Below, piece after piece: positions 41,427 through 50,113 of a stretch of DNA of 64,000 nucleotides (position 1 is its first letter; each line of letters opens with the position of its first letter). The DNA lies in NCBI GenBank assembly GCA_016293065.1, contig JAEDEY010000001.1:1-64000 (forward strand). The letters run 5' to 3'. The notes under the pieces are model-generated. The model worked only from the letters and a program-made list of their open reading frames with translations, made no database searches and was not told where the DNA came from. Origin of the DNA: Bacteroidales bacterium. Its GTDB lineage: Bacteria > Bacteroidota > Bacteroidia > Bacteroidales > UBA3663. A program made the translations under genes and the position numbers.

Positions 41427-44400
41427 TTATTTTTTTTCAATTTTTTTCTTATTTTCTGTCATTTTTTTCCAAAACAACAGTTCTTTTATTGTTTTGAAAT
41501 CTTTTCGCACGATGAATCCTATGCCTTGTGTAGTCAAGGCATTGTTGATCGAGTAGTCTCGTTCGTTGTAATGGCTGTATGCTTTGGCACGCAGCGAACC
41601 GCTGGTATTGATTAGGAATTCGACATCGAAATCTCCGATAAACGAATTGGTATTGTTATGGAGACCCACACGGTTGGCAGGGTCGCGATAGCCGAGATTG
41701 CCATTCAGAATTAGTCGGTCGCCCCATAGGCGTGTCGATAGTGACAGATCCATCTCCATATCGGAGAAGTCACCCTTGTCGGAACGGAAGTTTGTGCCGA
41801 GGGTGAAGTTGTCGCTCACATGTCCGAGGAGATTGTTGAGCTGAGAGGTAAGCGAAGAACTGGCGAACGATGACAACTGCGAACCCGCATTGTTCTGTGA
41901 AGCCGTTGCATATTCAGGCGTATAGAATCGGTTGAAGAGCAGCAGATATAATACCTCGCGGTTGAGCATCTCTTGCGTGCCTATGAGATTATGCACCAGA
42001 GCCTGCACATCATCGCTTGTGTTCTTTACTTCGATGTCGAATTCAATCTGTGGCGAAGAGAGCTGTCCGGTGACAGCCAGCTTGCAATCAACTGGGAGGG
42101 TCGTTCGGTTCATGCTTGCCATAGTCGCAAAGCTTTCGTCAAGATCGCGCAGGTTGACCGATGGGATGCCATAGACGGCATTGATGTTCAGTTCTGCATT
42201 GCTGAAGTTTCCGGGGAAAGTAACTCGACTGCCATTCTGTATCTTGAACTCCTTGTTCATCAAGTCTCCTCTCATTGTGATGAGATAGTTGCCTGAAGTG
42301 ATGTTGTATTCTCCTCCGATGGTGATGTCATGTCGAGGGTCATAGTGGAGCGAGATATTGCCTGTGCCTCGGCAGATGAGTCGGTCTTCTGCCAATGGAT
42401 CCATCTGCACATACACCTGACAGTTTTCGGTAGCTTGTGCCTGAAGCGACAATTCTATATATGTGTCGTTGTCGGTATGATTGTCGAAAATGGCATTGAC
42501 ATCTGTATAGTCAAGACTCTCAGACTGTTCGAATGCCTTTTTATCGCGGAAAGTAAGGAAGTTATATCCATTGTCGGAATAGTGTTCTTCTCCAGGGGAG
42601 AGGTTGAAATACGACTTCTTCTCGGTACGCACACCCACATCTACGCGATGTTTGCCGTCGCCACCTCGCAACATAACTGTGCCTGAGGTATAGAGTTGTC
42701 CCCAATAAGTCTCATTATTGAAATGTGTTGGCTTATCAAAAAGCAGGAAGCCATTGCTACTGCTTGGCATATCTATTTGAACGTCATAGTTATACTTGAG
42801 CAGATATTTATGCTTTATTGAAGCATTTACATTGGCCATCTGCCCGAATTTGTCATATATCTTGACATTGTTCATTGATATGTGTCCATTTTCGAGCGAT
42901 TCGTCGGCTGTGAGCATGAGACTGTCGCGCAGGTTAAATCGAGAGCCGACCAGATTATTGGTGAAAGAGGCGTCGAGATAAGGATTGCCCACGAGGTTCA
43001 AGCGGCGTGCAGGTCCAAAGAGACGCAGCTGACCGGTCATATTACCTCTGAAATCATGCAAGAATCGATTTAGCCAGTGGCTCAAGAAGTCGATACGCAT
43101 GGTATTAGCGTCAAAGGTCAGGTCAAGCGAATCGATTTTTCCCCTTTTGACATAACCAGATATCCGCGAATGGTCTTCTCGATTGGCAGAAATGATATCT
43201 GCATCGAGTTCGATTAAGTCGCTTTTCAGATCATAGAATGCTTCAAGATGAGTATCGCCGATGACGCCAGATAGATAGCTGAAATCTTTTATGAATAGTT
43301 GATTAGTCTTGACATGAGCAACGCTGTCGGTCGAATAGACAATATCGCCTGTGCCGATTCCTCCAAATCGAAGATAGGTCTTGCCAAGCATATTAAACAG
43401 AGAGTCAAGTTCAAGATTCTCAATATGCAGCAGCAGATTATTATTACCTTCGGTAGATAATGTTCCCTCGGCATTGATTCGCTGTTCGTTGCAGCATAAA
43501 TCAAACTTCTGGAGGTCGTAGGTATTATTATCGATCTTGGCAATCTTGATGCCATTGCATTCTATCAGCGAATCGTTGAGCTGGAACAGGCATGGCTTGA
43601 CATCGATTGTCAAGGGCGACTGAGTGGAAGAGGCTTTGAGCAGAGTCGAGAATCGAGCCTTTGGAGAAATGAAGTCGAAACTGAGATTGTGTTTCAGATA
43701 GTCGCTTTCGGCTTCGGTAGTTAGCATTGTTTTTATTCTGTTGCCCGAATAATCAGCCTCTGCAATATTGATATAGGCATTTCTAATATGCTTATCCTCA
43801 TTCAGTTCAACCACAAAATCCGACTCTTGTAATATCGCTATTGGCAATGACAATATCTCCGACAGTTGCTTTTCTTCATTGACAAAACCTTTGATGATCG
43901 CAGACGAATTTTCTTCGACGTATGTCACATCAAACAATGACGACTTGATGTTGGCTGTGTAAATGCTTTCTTCTTTTGTCGCATTAGCTGACAGGACTGG
44001 TATCATAAGTTTGTTCTCGCTCTTGTTCAGCAGAAGAGAATCGAGAGTTATGGAGCCCCAAAACTTATTGTTATCGACTAAATGAACATCGGCAGTGATT
44101 GTCGAGATAATAAAATTCACATTGTCGAAGTTACTCAGTTTGGTGAGATTCAAGGTATAAGGTGAAAAATTGGCAACATGAGCTTTCAGTCGAGCAGTCT
44201 TGTCGGGATGAAAGCAATCCACTTGACCCTGAACATCCACGTTGCAAGAAGCATCGTCAACAGTCAGATGTCCTGTAAATCCTTTCTCGGTGAATTGTCC
44301 ATCCACTGTGAGAAGATCATAGTTGTGGTCTTTATATAGCAGATTTGAGATACTTGCATCTATATTGCAATCATACGGATTGTCGCTTTTGTATGAGCCT

Positions 44401-45512
44401 TGCGCTTTGGTGTCCAATATAGTCTTGCCCGATGTATTCAGAAACAAGGCATAGTCAAAGGCTTCGATGTCGCCCTCTGCCTTGGCATTGAAAGTCATAT
44501 CATCGATCTGGCAGAGTTGCGTCGAAGCCAAGTCAGGGAGTTGGTCAATGTGCTTCAACAAGAGGTATTGCAGTCCATCGGTAGAAACATATCCTTCGCT
44601 GAGATTAACTTCGAACGACATAGGATGATGTTTTGATAAAGCATCTGCCAAAGAGCCTTCTGCCTTGATGTTCAGCATTGTTGGTACATTAACAACAAGG
44701 TGCTCAATGTCGGCGTTGACTTGTTGGTTGGAATATGTAGCCTTGCCGCTAAGATTTATGTCGGCAAGATATTGGTGGTCTATTGTCTGCTGGCATTCAA
44801 CAGTTAGGCCGTCCAGGGTGAGTTGTTCCTGTTGGGAGTCGAGAGAAAGCTGAGCCGACAATTTCTTTACGCTCAGTCCTGACTCTTCTTCGAAGGCAAG
44901 TCTCTTGATCTTGACATTCAGACCCTCATGCTTCGAACTCGATATCTTCAAATTCGAACTAATGTTGTTTAACTGTAGGTGGTTTGGGTCAATGATATAT
45001 TTGTTTTGAGGCTTATGATAATTGTCAAACGACACCGAACCATTGCGCATCAGGATAGAGTTTATGCTGATGGCATCGAGTCTGCTATTGTCGCTTTCTG
45101 AATTGGCGAGCAGATCGATGATGAATTTATAGTTTGGGGCAGAGATAGAGTCTTTTTGCGAGAGATTAATATCAAAGTCGATGAATTGAATTGAGTATAT
45201 CTCCAGTCTCCTTTTCAAAAGTGGAAGAAGGTTGAACGATACCTTAGCTCGTCGGGCAAAGAGAAGTGTGTCTGCATCGAGGTCTTTGACAAGGAGTTGT
45301 TCGAGCACTATCTGGTTGAAGACATCCACTTCGGCATTATCCACTTGCACCTCTGTGCCAAGATAATTCGACAAATCTTCTGACAAGACGTTTTTGACTA
45401 AGTATCCACTTAGGTTGTAATGTGCCGCAACATACAGACATACGAAAACTAGCGACACAATGACTGCTATTGTGCGCAACGAGTTTTTGAATATCGATAT
45501 TAGCGAACGCAT
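41427..45512 (-). CDS. tamB: TamB-like outer-membrane biogenesis protein
   Basis: The 1361-residue protein has an N-terminal signal-anchor (about 13-32), then a very long repetitive beta-rich body typical of AsmA/TamB bridge proteins. The DUF490 C-terminal domain shows GNISLHYDPRHDITIGGEYNI, GNYLITMRGDL, FPGNFSNAELNINAVYGIP and LLLFNRFYTPEY. TamB-like proteins form a groove spanning the periplasm for phospholipid or outer-membrane protein transport. It starts 3 bases before the NamZ-family gene's stop region on the same strand. No TamA-like partner is in view. Confidence 0.9.
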   Translation of the reverse strand: MRSLISIFKNSLRTIAVIVSLVFVCLYVAAHYNLSGYLVKNVLSEDLSNYLGTEVQVDNAEVDVFNQIVLEQLLVKDLDADTLLFARRAKVSFNLLPLLKRRLEIYSIQFIDFDINLSQKDSISAPNYKFIIDLLANSESDNSRLDAISINSILMRNGSVSFDNYHKPQNKYIIDPNHLQLNNISSNLKISSSKHEGLNVKIKRLAFEEESGLSVKKLSAQLSLDSQQEQLTLDGLTVECQQTIDHQYLADINLSGKATYSNQQVNADIEHLVVNVPTMLNIKAEGSLADALSKHHPMSFEVNLSEGYVSTDGLQYLLLKHIDQLPDLASTQLCQIDDMTFNAKAEGDIEAFDYALFLNTSGKTILDTKAQGSYKSDNPYDCNIDASISNLLYKDHNYDLLTVDGQFTEKGFTGHLTVDDASCNVDVQGQVDCFHPDKTARLKAHVANFSPYTLNLTKLSNFDNVNFIISTITADVHLVDNNKFWGSITLDSLLLNKSENKLMIPVLSANATKEESIYTANIKSSLFDVTYVEENSSAIIKGFVNEEKQLSEILSLPIAILQESDFVVELNEDKHIRNAYINIAEADYSGNRIKTMLTTEAESDYLKHNLSFDFISPKARFSTLLKASSTQSPLTIDVKPCLFQLNDSLIECNGIKIAKIDNNTYDLQKFDLCCNEQRINAEGTLSTEGNNNLLLHIENLELDSLFNMLGKTYLRFGGIGTGDIVYSTDSVAHVKTNQLFIKDFSYLSGVIGDTHLEAFYDLKSDLIELDADIISANREDHSRISGYVKRGKIDSLDLTFDANTMRIDFLSHWLNRFLHDFRGNMTGQLRLFGPARRLNLVGNPYLDASFTNNLVGSRFNLRDSLMLTADESLENGHISMNNVKIYDKFGQMANVNASIKHKYLLKYNYDVQIDMPSSSNGFLLFDKPTHFNNETYWGQLYTSGTVMLRGGDGKHRVDVGVRTEKKSYFNLSPGEEHYSDNGYNFLTFRDKKAFEQSESLDYTDVNAIFDNHTDNDTYIELSLQAQATENCQVYVQMDPLAEDRLICRGTGNISLHYDPRHDITIGGEYNITSGNYLITMRGDLMNKEFKIQNGSRVTFPGNFSNAELNINAVYGIPSVNLRDLDESFATMASMNRTTLPVDCKLAVTGQLSSPQIEFDIEVKNTSDDVQALVHNLIGTQEMLNREVLYLLLFNRFYTPEYATASQNNAGSQLSSFASSSLTSQLNNLLGHVSDNFTLGTNFRSDKGDFSDMEMDLSLSTRLWGDRLILNGNLGYRDPANRVGLHNNTNSFIGDFDVEFLINTSGSLRAKAYSHYNERDYSINNALTTQGIGFIVRKDFKTIKELLFWKKMTENKKKIEKK

Positions 45513-45514
45513 AT

Positions 45515-46675
45515 TTATTCTTTATAAATTAGATATTTCTGTCGCTTTTGACGATAGGCTGCAAGGTCTTCCTGCCAAGAGCTTCGGATTTCTGTCTGAC
45601 TCTTTCCTTCGGTGATCAGTTTTCTCAGTTGGTCGGTTCCTGCCAGACGGTCGAAGAAACTCACCGATGTGATGAAGCCATTGCCCAATTGACGATGTGC
45701 ATTGAGCAGATAGTCGAGACGAAAACCCGACAATCGTCCGATGTTCTTCAGATTTTCTCCATAGCAAGTCTTGCCATTTTGCAGTGGATACTCATTCGAT
45801 GCCGAAGGGCGTGGAGTGAAGCAATAATCGCCCTTCATGTCAGGATGTCCATATATCTCAAATGGCCGACCAGTGCCTCTGCCCACACTCACTTGTGTTC
45901 CCTCGAACAAGCATAGACTCGGATACAGATTGATGGCATGAGCATTTGGCAGGTTAGGAGAAGGTGCTATCGGACAAGCGTATTCCTGTCCATGGCTCCA
46001 TCCGCTGCATGGAACGACAATCAAAGGCTTGGCGATGGCAGCCCATTCTTCACCAACTATCATCTGTGCCAGTTCTCCAAGTGTGCAGCCATGAAGCAAA
46101 GGAATGGGGATTACGCCAACAAACGAACTGTATTTCATGTCAAGCACTGGGCCATCAATGGTGTCGTTGGGATTTGGCCGGTCGAGTATCATCAGCTGCT
46201 TGTCACACTCACTACATGCCTCGATCACGTTCTTCATGGTCGAGAGATAGGTGTAGAAACGCGCACCTACATCCTGAATGTCAAACACCACTATGTCAAG
46301 GTCCTGCAGCCACTCTGGCTGAGGCTTCCTTGTCTTGCCATAGAGGGAATATATCTTCAGTCCGGTCTTGGCATCATCGGAGGTCGAGATATGCTCTCCA
46401 GCACCTGCTGCACCATAATAGCCATGTTCGGGAGCCATAATGCAGCGCACATCTACACCTCTGTGCAGTAGCGAATCGGGGAGAAGCACAAGAACACCAT
46501 CGGGCGAGGCAATGACGCTGGTCTGATTGACCACCAGCCCAACGCGCTTACCTTCGAGAATGGGCAGATATTCTTCAAGCCTGTCAGCGCCAGTGCGCAC
46601 GGTTTGCCCACTCATTCCAAGGGGAATGAAGGCAAACATAAGGAAAAACGAACAAAAAATTGAAATATTTTTCAT
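45515..46675 (-). CDS. DUF1343 / NamZ-family exo-beta-N-acetylmuramidase
   Basis: The 386-residue protein has a signal peptide (cleavage near SGQ at residue 24). DUF1343 signatures are clear: KRVGLVVNQTSVI, APEHGYYGAAGAGEHI, SLYGKTRKPQPEWL, DIQDVGARFYTY, LDRPNP, GTQVSVGRGTGRPFEIYG and FLPP-like elements later. NamZ (GH171) of Bacillus removes terminal MurNAc from peptidoglycan chains, so a role in cell-wall recycling in the periplasm is likely. It is tandem with tamB (2-base gap) and has a good promoter shared head-to-head with the HD gene. Confidence 0.88.
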   Translation of the reverse strand: MKNISIFCSFFLMFAFIPLGMSGQTVRTGADRLEEYLPILEGKRVGLVVNQTSVIASPDGVLVLLPDSLLHRGVDVRCIMAPEHGYYGAAGAGEHISTSDDAKTGLKIYSLYGKTRKPQPEWLQDLDIVVFDIQDVGARFYTYLSTMKNVIEACSECDKQLMILDRPNPNDTIDGPVLDMKYSSFVGVIPIPLLHGCTLGELAQMIVGEEWAAIAKPLIVVPCSGWSHGQEYACPIAPSPNLPNAHAINLYPSLCLFEGTQVSVGRGTGRPFEIYGHPDMKGDYCFTPRPSASNEYPLQNGKTCYGENLKNIGRLSGFRLDYLLNAHRQLGNGFITSVSFFDRLAGTDQLRKLITEGKSQTEIRSSWQEDLAAYRQKRQKYLIYKE

Positions 46676-46703
46676 TTATTGTGTATGTCAAAAATAAAAG
46701 TGC

Positions 46704-46748
46704 TATTTTTGCAAGCGCAAATATAATTCAAATTATCGAATTGACAAA
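46704..46748. promoter_or_regulatory. overlapping divergent promoters (NamZ family / HD gene)
   Basis: For the minus-strand gene TTTG (46745-46748) and TATATTTG (46718-46725) are exactly 19 bases apart. For the plus-strand gene TATTTTTG lies at 46704-46711, with no good -33. The two -7 boxes are only 6 bases apart on opposite strands, so polymerase can probably serve only one gene at a time. Confidence 0.55.
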
Positions 46749-46763
46749 TTATTCATCGCAAAA

Positions 46764-47330
46764 ATGATAAATGCACTGCAAATCATCGATTATTTCTATC
46801 CAGAAGAATCGTCTTTGAAGACATTATTGCTCAGACATAGCAATCAAGTCAAGGACAAAGCTCTCGATATTTTAAGCCACATTCCTGAATTATCAGCCAA
46901 AATGAATATTGAAACCGTAGTCAATGGAGCCCTTTTGCATGATGTGGGCATAAGGGAATGTAATGCTCCTGACATCCATTGTCACGGCACAAGACACTAC
47001 ATAGCCCATGGAACGATAGGTGCAGAGATGCTGAGAGATTATGGTCGGAACCACTGCCTGGACCTTGAAGCTATTGCGCGAATTTGCGAACGGCATACCG
47101 GTTGTGGTCTCACCGCTGCAGAGATTCGTCAGCAACGTCTCCCTATCCCCGAACGAGACTTTCTGCCCTTAACTCTTGAAGAGAAAATCGTGTGTCTTGC
47201 CGATAAGTTCTTCTCGAAATCGGGTAGTATGAAGGAAAAAGACATCGAGAAAGTTCGTAAGTCTATGATGAAACATGGAACTGCCACAATGGAACGTTTT
47301 GATGCAATGTGCGCACTTTTTCACATTTAA
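46764..47330 (+). CDS. HD-domain phosphohydrolase, unknown substrate
   Basis: The 188-residue soluble protein is a compact HD domain. H25 (LLLRHSNQVK), H59-D60 (ALLHDVGIREC), His residues in HGTRHYIAHGTIGAEML and D146 region (EEKIVCLADKFFSK) match the metal ligands of the YqeK/HDIG type. The C-terminus is helical. Relatives hydrolyse nucleotides or phosphate monoesters, and the substrate here is not known. It is followed immediately by the dnaJ promoter, so it is a single-gene unit with the overlapping divergent promoter. Confidence 0.82.
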   Translation: MINALQIIDYFYPEESSLKTLLLRHSNQVKDKALDILSHIPELSAKMNIETVVNGALLHDVGIRECNAPDIHCHGTRHYIAHGTIGAEMLRDYGRNHCLDLEAIARICERHTGCGLTAAEIRQQRLPIPERDFLPLTLEEKIVCLADKFFSKSGSMKEKDIEKVRKSMMKHGTATMERFDAMCALFHI

Positions 47331-47332
47331 TA

Positions 47333-47363
47333 TTTGCTTATTTATTTAAATGTATTAATTTTG
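47333..47363 (+). promoter_or_regulatory. sigma-ABfr promoter of dnaJ
   Basis: TTTG at 47333-47336, 19 bases, then TAATTTTG at 47356-47363. It lies directly after the HD gene stop and forces the dnaJ start to 47379 or 47385. Confidence 0.7.
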
Positions 47364-47378
47364 CGCGTGTCAAAAAGT

Positions 47379-48500
47379 ATGAAAATGGAAAAACAAGATT
47401 ATTATGAGGTATTGGGCGTGAACAAAAACGCCACTGACGACGAAATTAAAAAAGCATATCGAAGACTGGCTGTCAAATATCATCCTGACAAAAATCCTGG
47501 TGACAAGACAGCTGAGGAGATGTTCAAGAAGGTCGCTGAGGCATACGAGGTGTTGAGCGACCCGCAGAGAAGACAGAACTACGACCAGTTTGGTTTCGAT
47601 GGCCCTCAAGCGAGTGGCTTTGGGGGAGGTGGATTCAATCCTTTCGACATCTTCAACTCCTTCTTTGGTGGAAGTGGCGGCTTTTCGGGATTTGACGACG
47701 AAGGACCTCATTCGCGAGGAACGAATATCCGCGTGAGGGTGAAAGTCTCTCTTCAGGATATTGCCAATGGCGTAGAGAAACATATCAAGATCAAGAAATA
47801 TGTAGAGTGTGAACACTGTCATGGCACTGGCGCCAAGGATGGAACTGCCTATGAGACTTGCGGCAAGTGCAAGGGACGCGGTCGAGTGATTCAGACAGTC
47901 AATAGCCTCTTCGGGAGAATGCAGACCGAGTCGGTTTGTCCTGACTGCCACGGCACTGGAAAGAAGATTAAGACCCGCTGCTCGCATTGCAATGGTCAAG
48001 GCGTTGTGATGGGCGAGGAGGTGATAGATGTTAAGATACCTGCAGGCGTTGCCGAGGGTATGCAGCTGTCGATGTCGGGCTATGGCAATGCCGCTCCTAA
48101 CGGCGGACGACCAGGCGACCTCTTCATACTGATTGATGAGGAAAAGCAGGAAAAGTTCATCCGTGCCGATAACAACCTCATCTACAACCTGCTCCTTGAT
48201 TTCCCTACTGCCGCACTCGGAGGAGAGGTAGAGGTGCCTCTCGTCGAAGGAACAGAGAAGGTGAAGATTCCTGCAGGAACACAGCCTAACACTCAGATAC
48301 GTTTGGCAGGCAAGGGCTTGCCTACTGTCAACCGCTATGGCAAGGGCGATATCATCATCAACATCTCGGTCTATGTGCCTGAGTCGCTCGACAATGACGA
48401 GAAGAAAATTATCGAGAGTCTTCGCGACCGTAAGAACTTCGGAGCCAACAAGTCGGCATTCGAAAAGTTCATCAACAAGATCAAGAATAGTTTCTCTTAA
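47379..48500 (+). CDS. dnaJ: chaperone DnaJ (Hsp40)
   Basis: Co-chaperone of DnaK. The start at 47379 ([13 protein letters not shown]; 47385 is also possible) gives 373 residues. It has the J-domain with HPD ([11 protein letters not shown]), a Gly/Phe-rich linker ([18 protein letters not shown]), four CxxCxGxG zinc motifs ([32 protein letters not shown]) and the substrate-binding C-terminal domains. It is a true class I DnaJ. No grpE or dnaK is adjacent, whereas Bacteroides usually has grpE directly upstream. The leader is only about 10 bases. Confidence 0.94.
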   Translation: MKMEKQDYYEVLGVNKNATDDEIKKAYRRLAVKYHPDKNPGDKTAEEMFKKVAEAYEVLSDPQRRQNYDQFGFDGPQASGFGGGGFNPFDIFNSFFGGSGGFSGFDDEGPHSRGTNIRVRVKVSLQDIANGVEKHIKIKKYVECEHCHGTGAKDGTAYETCGKCKGRGRVIQTVNSLFGRMQTESVCPDCHGTGKKIKTRCSHCNGQGVVMGEEVIDVKIPAGVAEGMQLSMSGYGNAAPNGGRPGDLFILIDEEKQEKFIRADNNLIYNLLLDFPTAALGGEVEVPLVEGTEKVKIPAGTQPNTQIRLAGKGLPTVNRYGKGDIIINISVYVPESLDNDEKKIIESLRDRKNFGANKSAFEKFINKIKNSFS

Positions 48501-48523
48501 TATATTATCAGGAACTATTGGGA

Positions 48524-48573
48524 CTTATAGCTTAGCTTAGGGTGTTATCTTCCGCTAACTCCTTTTATCTCTT
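48524..48573. repeat. GCTAACTCC/GGAGTTAGC-type intergenic repeat (copy 3)
   Basis: The gap between dnaJ and the polyferredoxin gene contains ATAGCTTAGCTTAGGGTGTTATCTTCC and GCTAACTCC (48554-48562), then TTATCTCTT. These are degenerate forms of the words seen at 22413, 51505 and 53893. Confidence 0.4.
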
Positions 48574-48593
48574 ACAAAATTAACAATACTATT

Positions 48594-50111
48594 ATGCTAA
48601 AGAAATTACGAGTAGCATTAGCCTCTGTCTTTCTTTTGGGACTGACTTGGCTGTTTCTTGACTTCACCGGCACGGCACAGTTGTGGTTCGGATGGATGGC
48701 AAAGCTGCAGTTCCTGCCAGCTGTATTGGCTGTCAATGTGGGAGTAGTGGTGCTCCTTGTCGCACTAACCATTATCTTTGGACGTATCTACTGTAGTGTG
48801 ATATGTCCATTGGGAGTGTTTCAGGACATCGTCTCATGGATAAGTGCGAAGGCCCACACCAAGCAGAAAGCCGGACGCTTCAATTATAGTCCTAATCACA
48901 AGATCCTCCGCATCTCGGTGCTGGTGGTCTTCGTCATCGCTCTTCTTGCAGGTGCCGGCTCGTTTGTCCAGATTCTTGCCCCATACAGTGCATTTGGCCG
49001 AATGGTGACGATGCTCCTTCAGCCTCTCTATATGCTGGCCAACAATTTCTTTGCCTATCTTGCTGAACGATACGACAGCTATGCTTTCTATAGTGTCAAT
49101 GTCTGGATGCGCTCACTTCCAGTGCTCATCATCGCCAGCGTAACCTTCGTAGTGCTAGTGATTTTGGCGTGGATGCACGGTCGTACCTATTGCAACAACA
49201 TTTGTCCTGTGGGCACCGTGCTCGGAGCATTGTCTCACCGCTCGCTCTTTGGCATACGCATTGACGAGACCAAGTGCAACGGCTGCAGCCTTTGTTCGCG
49301 CAACTGCAAGGCTGCTGCCATTGACTTCAAGAACCATAAGGTCGATCTCTCTCGCTGTGTCGATTGCTTCGACTGCATCGAAAAGTGCAAGAAACAGGCA
49401 ATCACTTATAGCCTTGCGAAGAAACCATCGGGCAATGTGACATCATCTGCTAAAGATATCAAGCAGCCGACTCGTCGTGCCTTCCTTACAGCCACAGCAG
49501 CTGTAACCGTAGGTGCAGCTCTCAAGGCTCAGGAGAAGACCACAGATGGCGGATTTGCTGCCATCCTCGACAAGGAGGTCATCAAGCGTCAGACCAAGAT
49601 CGTTCCTCCAGGAGCCATCTCTCTCCGCAATATGGCACAGCATTGCACAGGCTGTCAGCTCTGTGTCTCAGAATGTCCAAATGGAGTGCTCCGTCCTTCT
49701 GGCGGGCTCCTCGACATGATGCAGCCAGTGGCATCCTACGAACGAGGCTACTGCCGTCCTGAATGCACCCGTTGCTCGGATGTGTGCCCTGCTGGCGCGA
49801 TCAAGCCTTTCGCTGCCGATCATGAGGAAGCCAAGGCCATCAAGGCAAGCACCAAGATTGGACGTGCTGTCTGGGTAGAGAAGAACTGCATCCCACTCAC
49901 CGATGGCAAGAACTGTGGAAACTGCGCTCGTCATTGTCCTTCTGGTGCCATCACCATGGTTCCTTCCGACCCTAATAATCCGAAATCGCTCAAGATTCCT
50001 GTGGTCAATGATGAGCAATGCATAGGCTGTGGCGCATGCGAGAACCTCTGTCCTGCACGCCCATTCTCAGCCATCTATGTCGAAGGTATTGAAGTTCACC
50101 GTACACTTTAA
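48594..50111 (+). CDS. membrane polyferredoxin (NapH/RdxA-like 4Fe-4S protein)
   Basis: The 505-residue protein has about five membrane helices in the first 220 residues, with CxxxCP-type motifs facing the cytoplasm (YCSVICPLG near residue 67, YCNNICPVG near 200), as in NapH/CcoG-type proteins. Ferredoxin motifs follow: CNGCSLCSRNC, CVDCFDCIEKC, CTGCQLCVSEC, CTRCSDVC, CGNCARHC and CIGCGACENLC. A twin-arginine-like TRRAFLTATAAV stretch near residue 285 lies between the first and second ferredoxin groups. It would pass electrons across or along the membrane. It ends 2 bases before the Tat-exported reductase, its likely partner. Confidence 0.85.
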   Translation: MLKKLRVALASVFLLGLTWLFLDFTGTAQLWFGWMAKLQFLPAVLAVNVGVVVLLVALTIIFGRIYCSVICPLGVFQDIVSWISAKAHTKQKAGRFNYSPNHKILRISVLVVFVIALLAGAGSFVQILAPYSAFGRMVTMLLQPLYMLANNFFAYLAERYDSYAFYSVNVWMRSLPVLIIASVTFVVLVILAWMHGRTYCNNICPVGTVLGALSHRSLFGIRIDETKCNGCSLCSRNCKAAAIDFKNHKVDLSRCVDCFDCIEKCKKQAITYSLAKKPSGNVTSSAKDIKQPTRRAFLTATAAVTVGAALKAQEKTTDGGFAAILDKEVIKRQTKIVPPGAISLRNMAQHCTGCQLCVSECPNGVLRPSGGLLDMMQPVASYERGYCRPECTRCSDVCPAGAIKPFAADHEEAKAIKASTKIGRAVWVEKNCIPLTDGKNCGNCARHCPSGAITMVPSDPNNPKSLKIPVVNDEQCIGCGACENLCPARPFSAIYVEGIEVHRTL

Positions 50112-50113
50112 AT

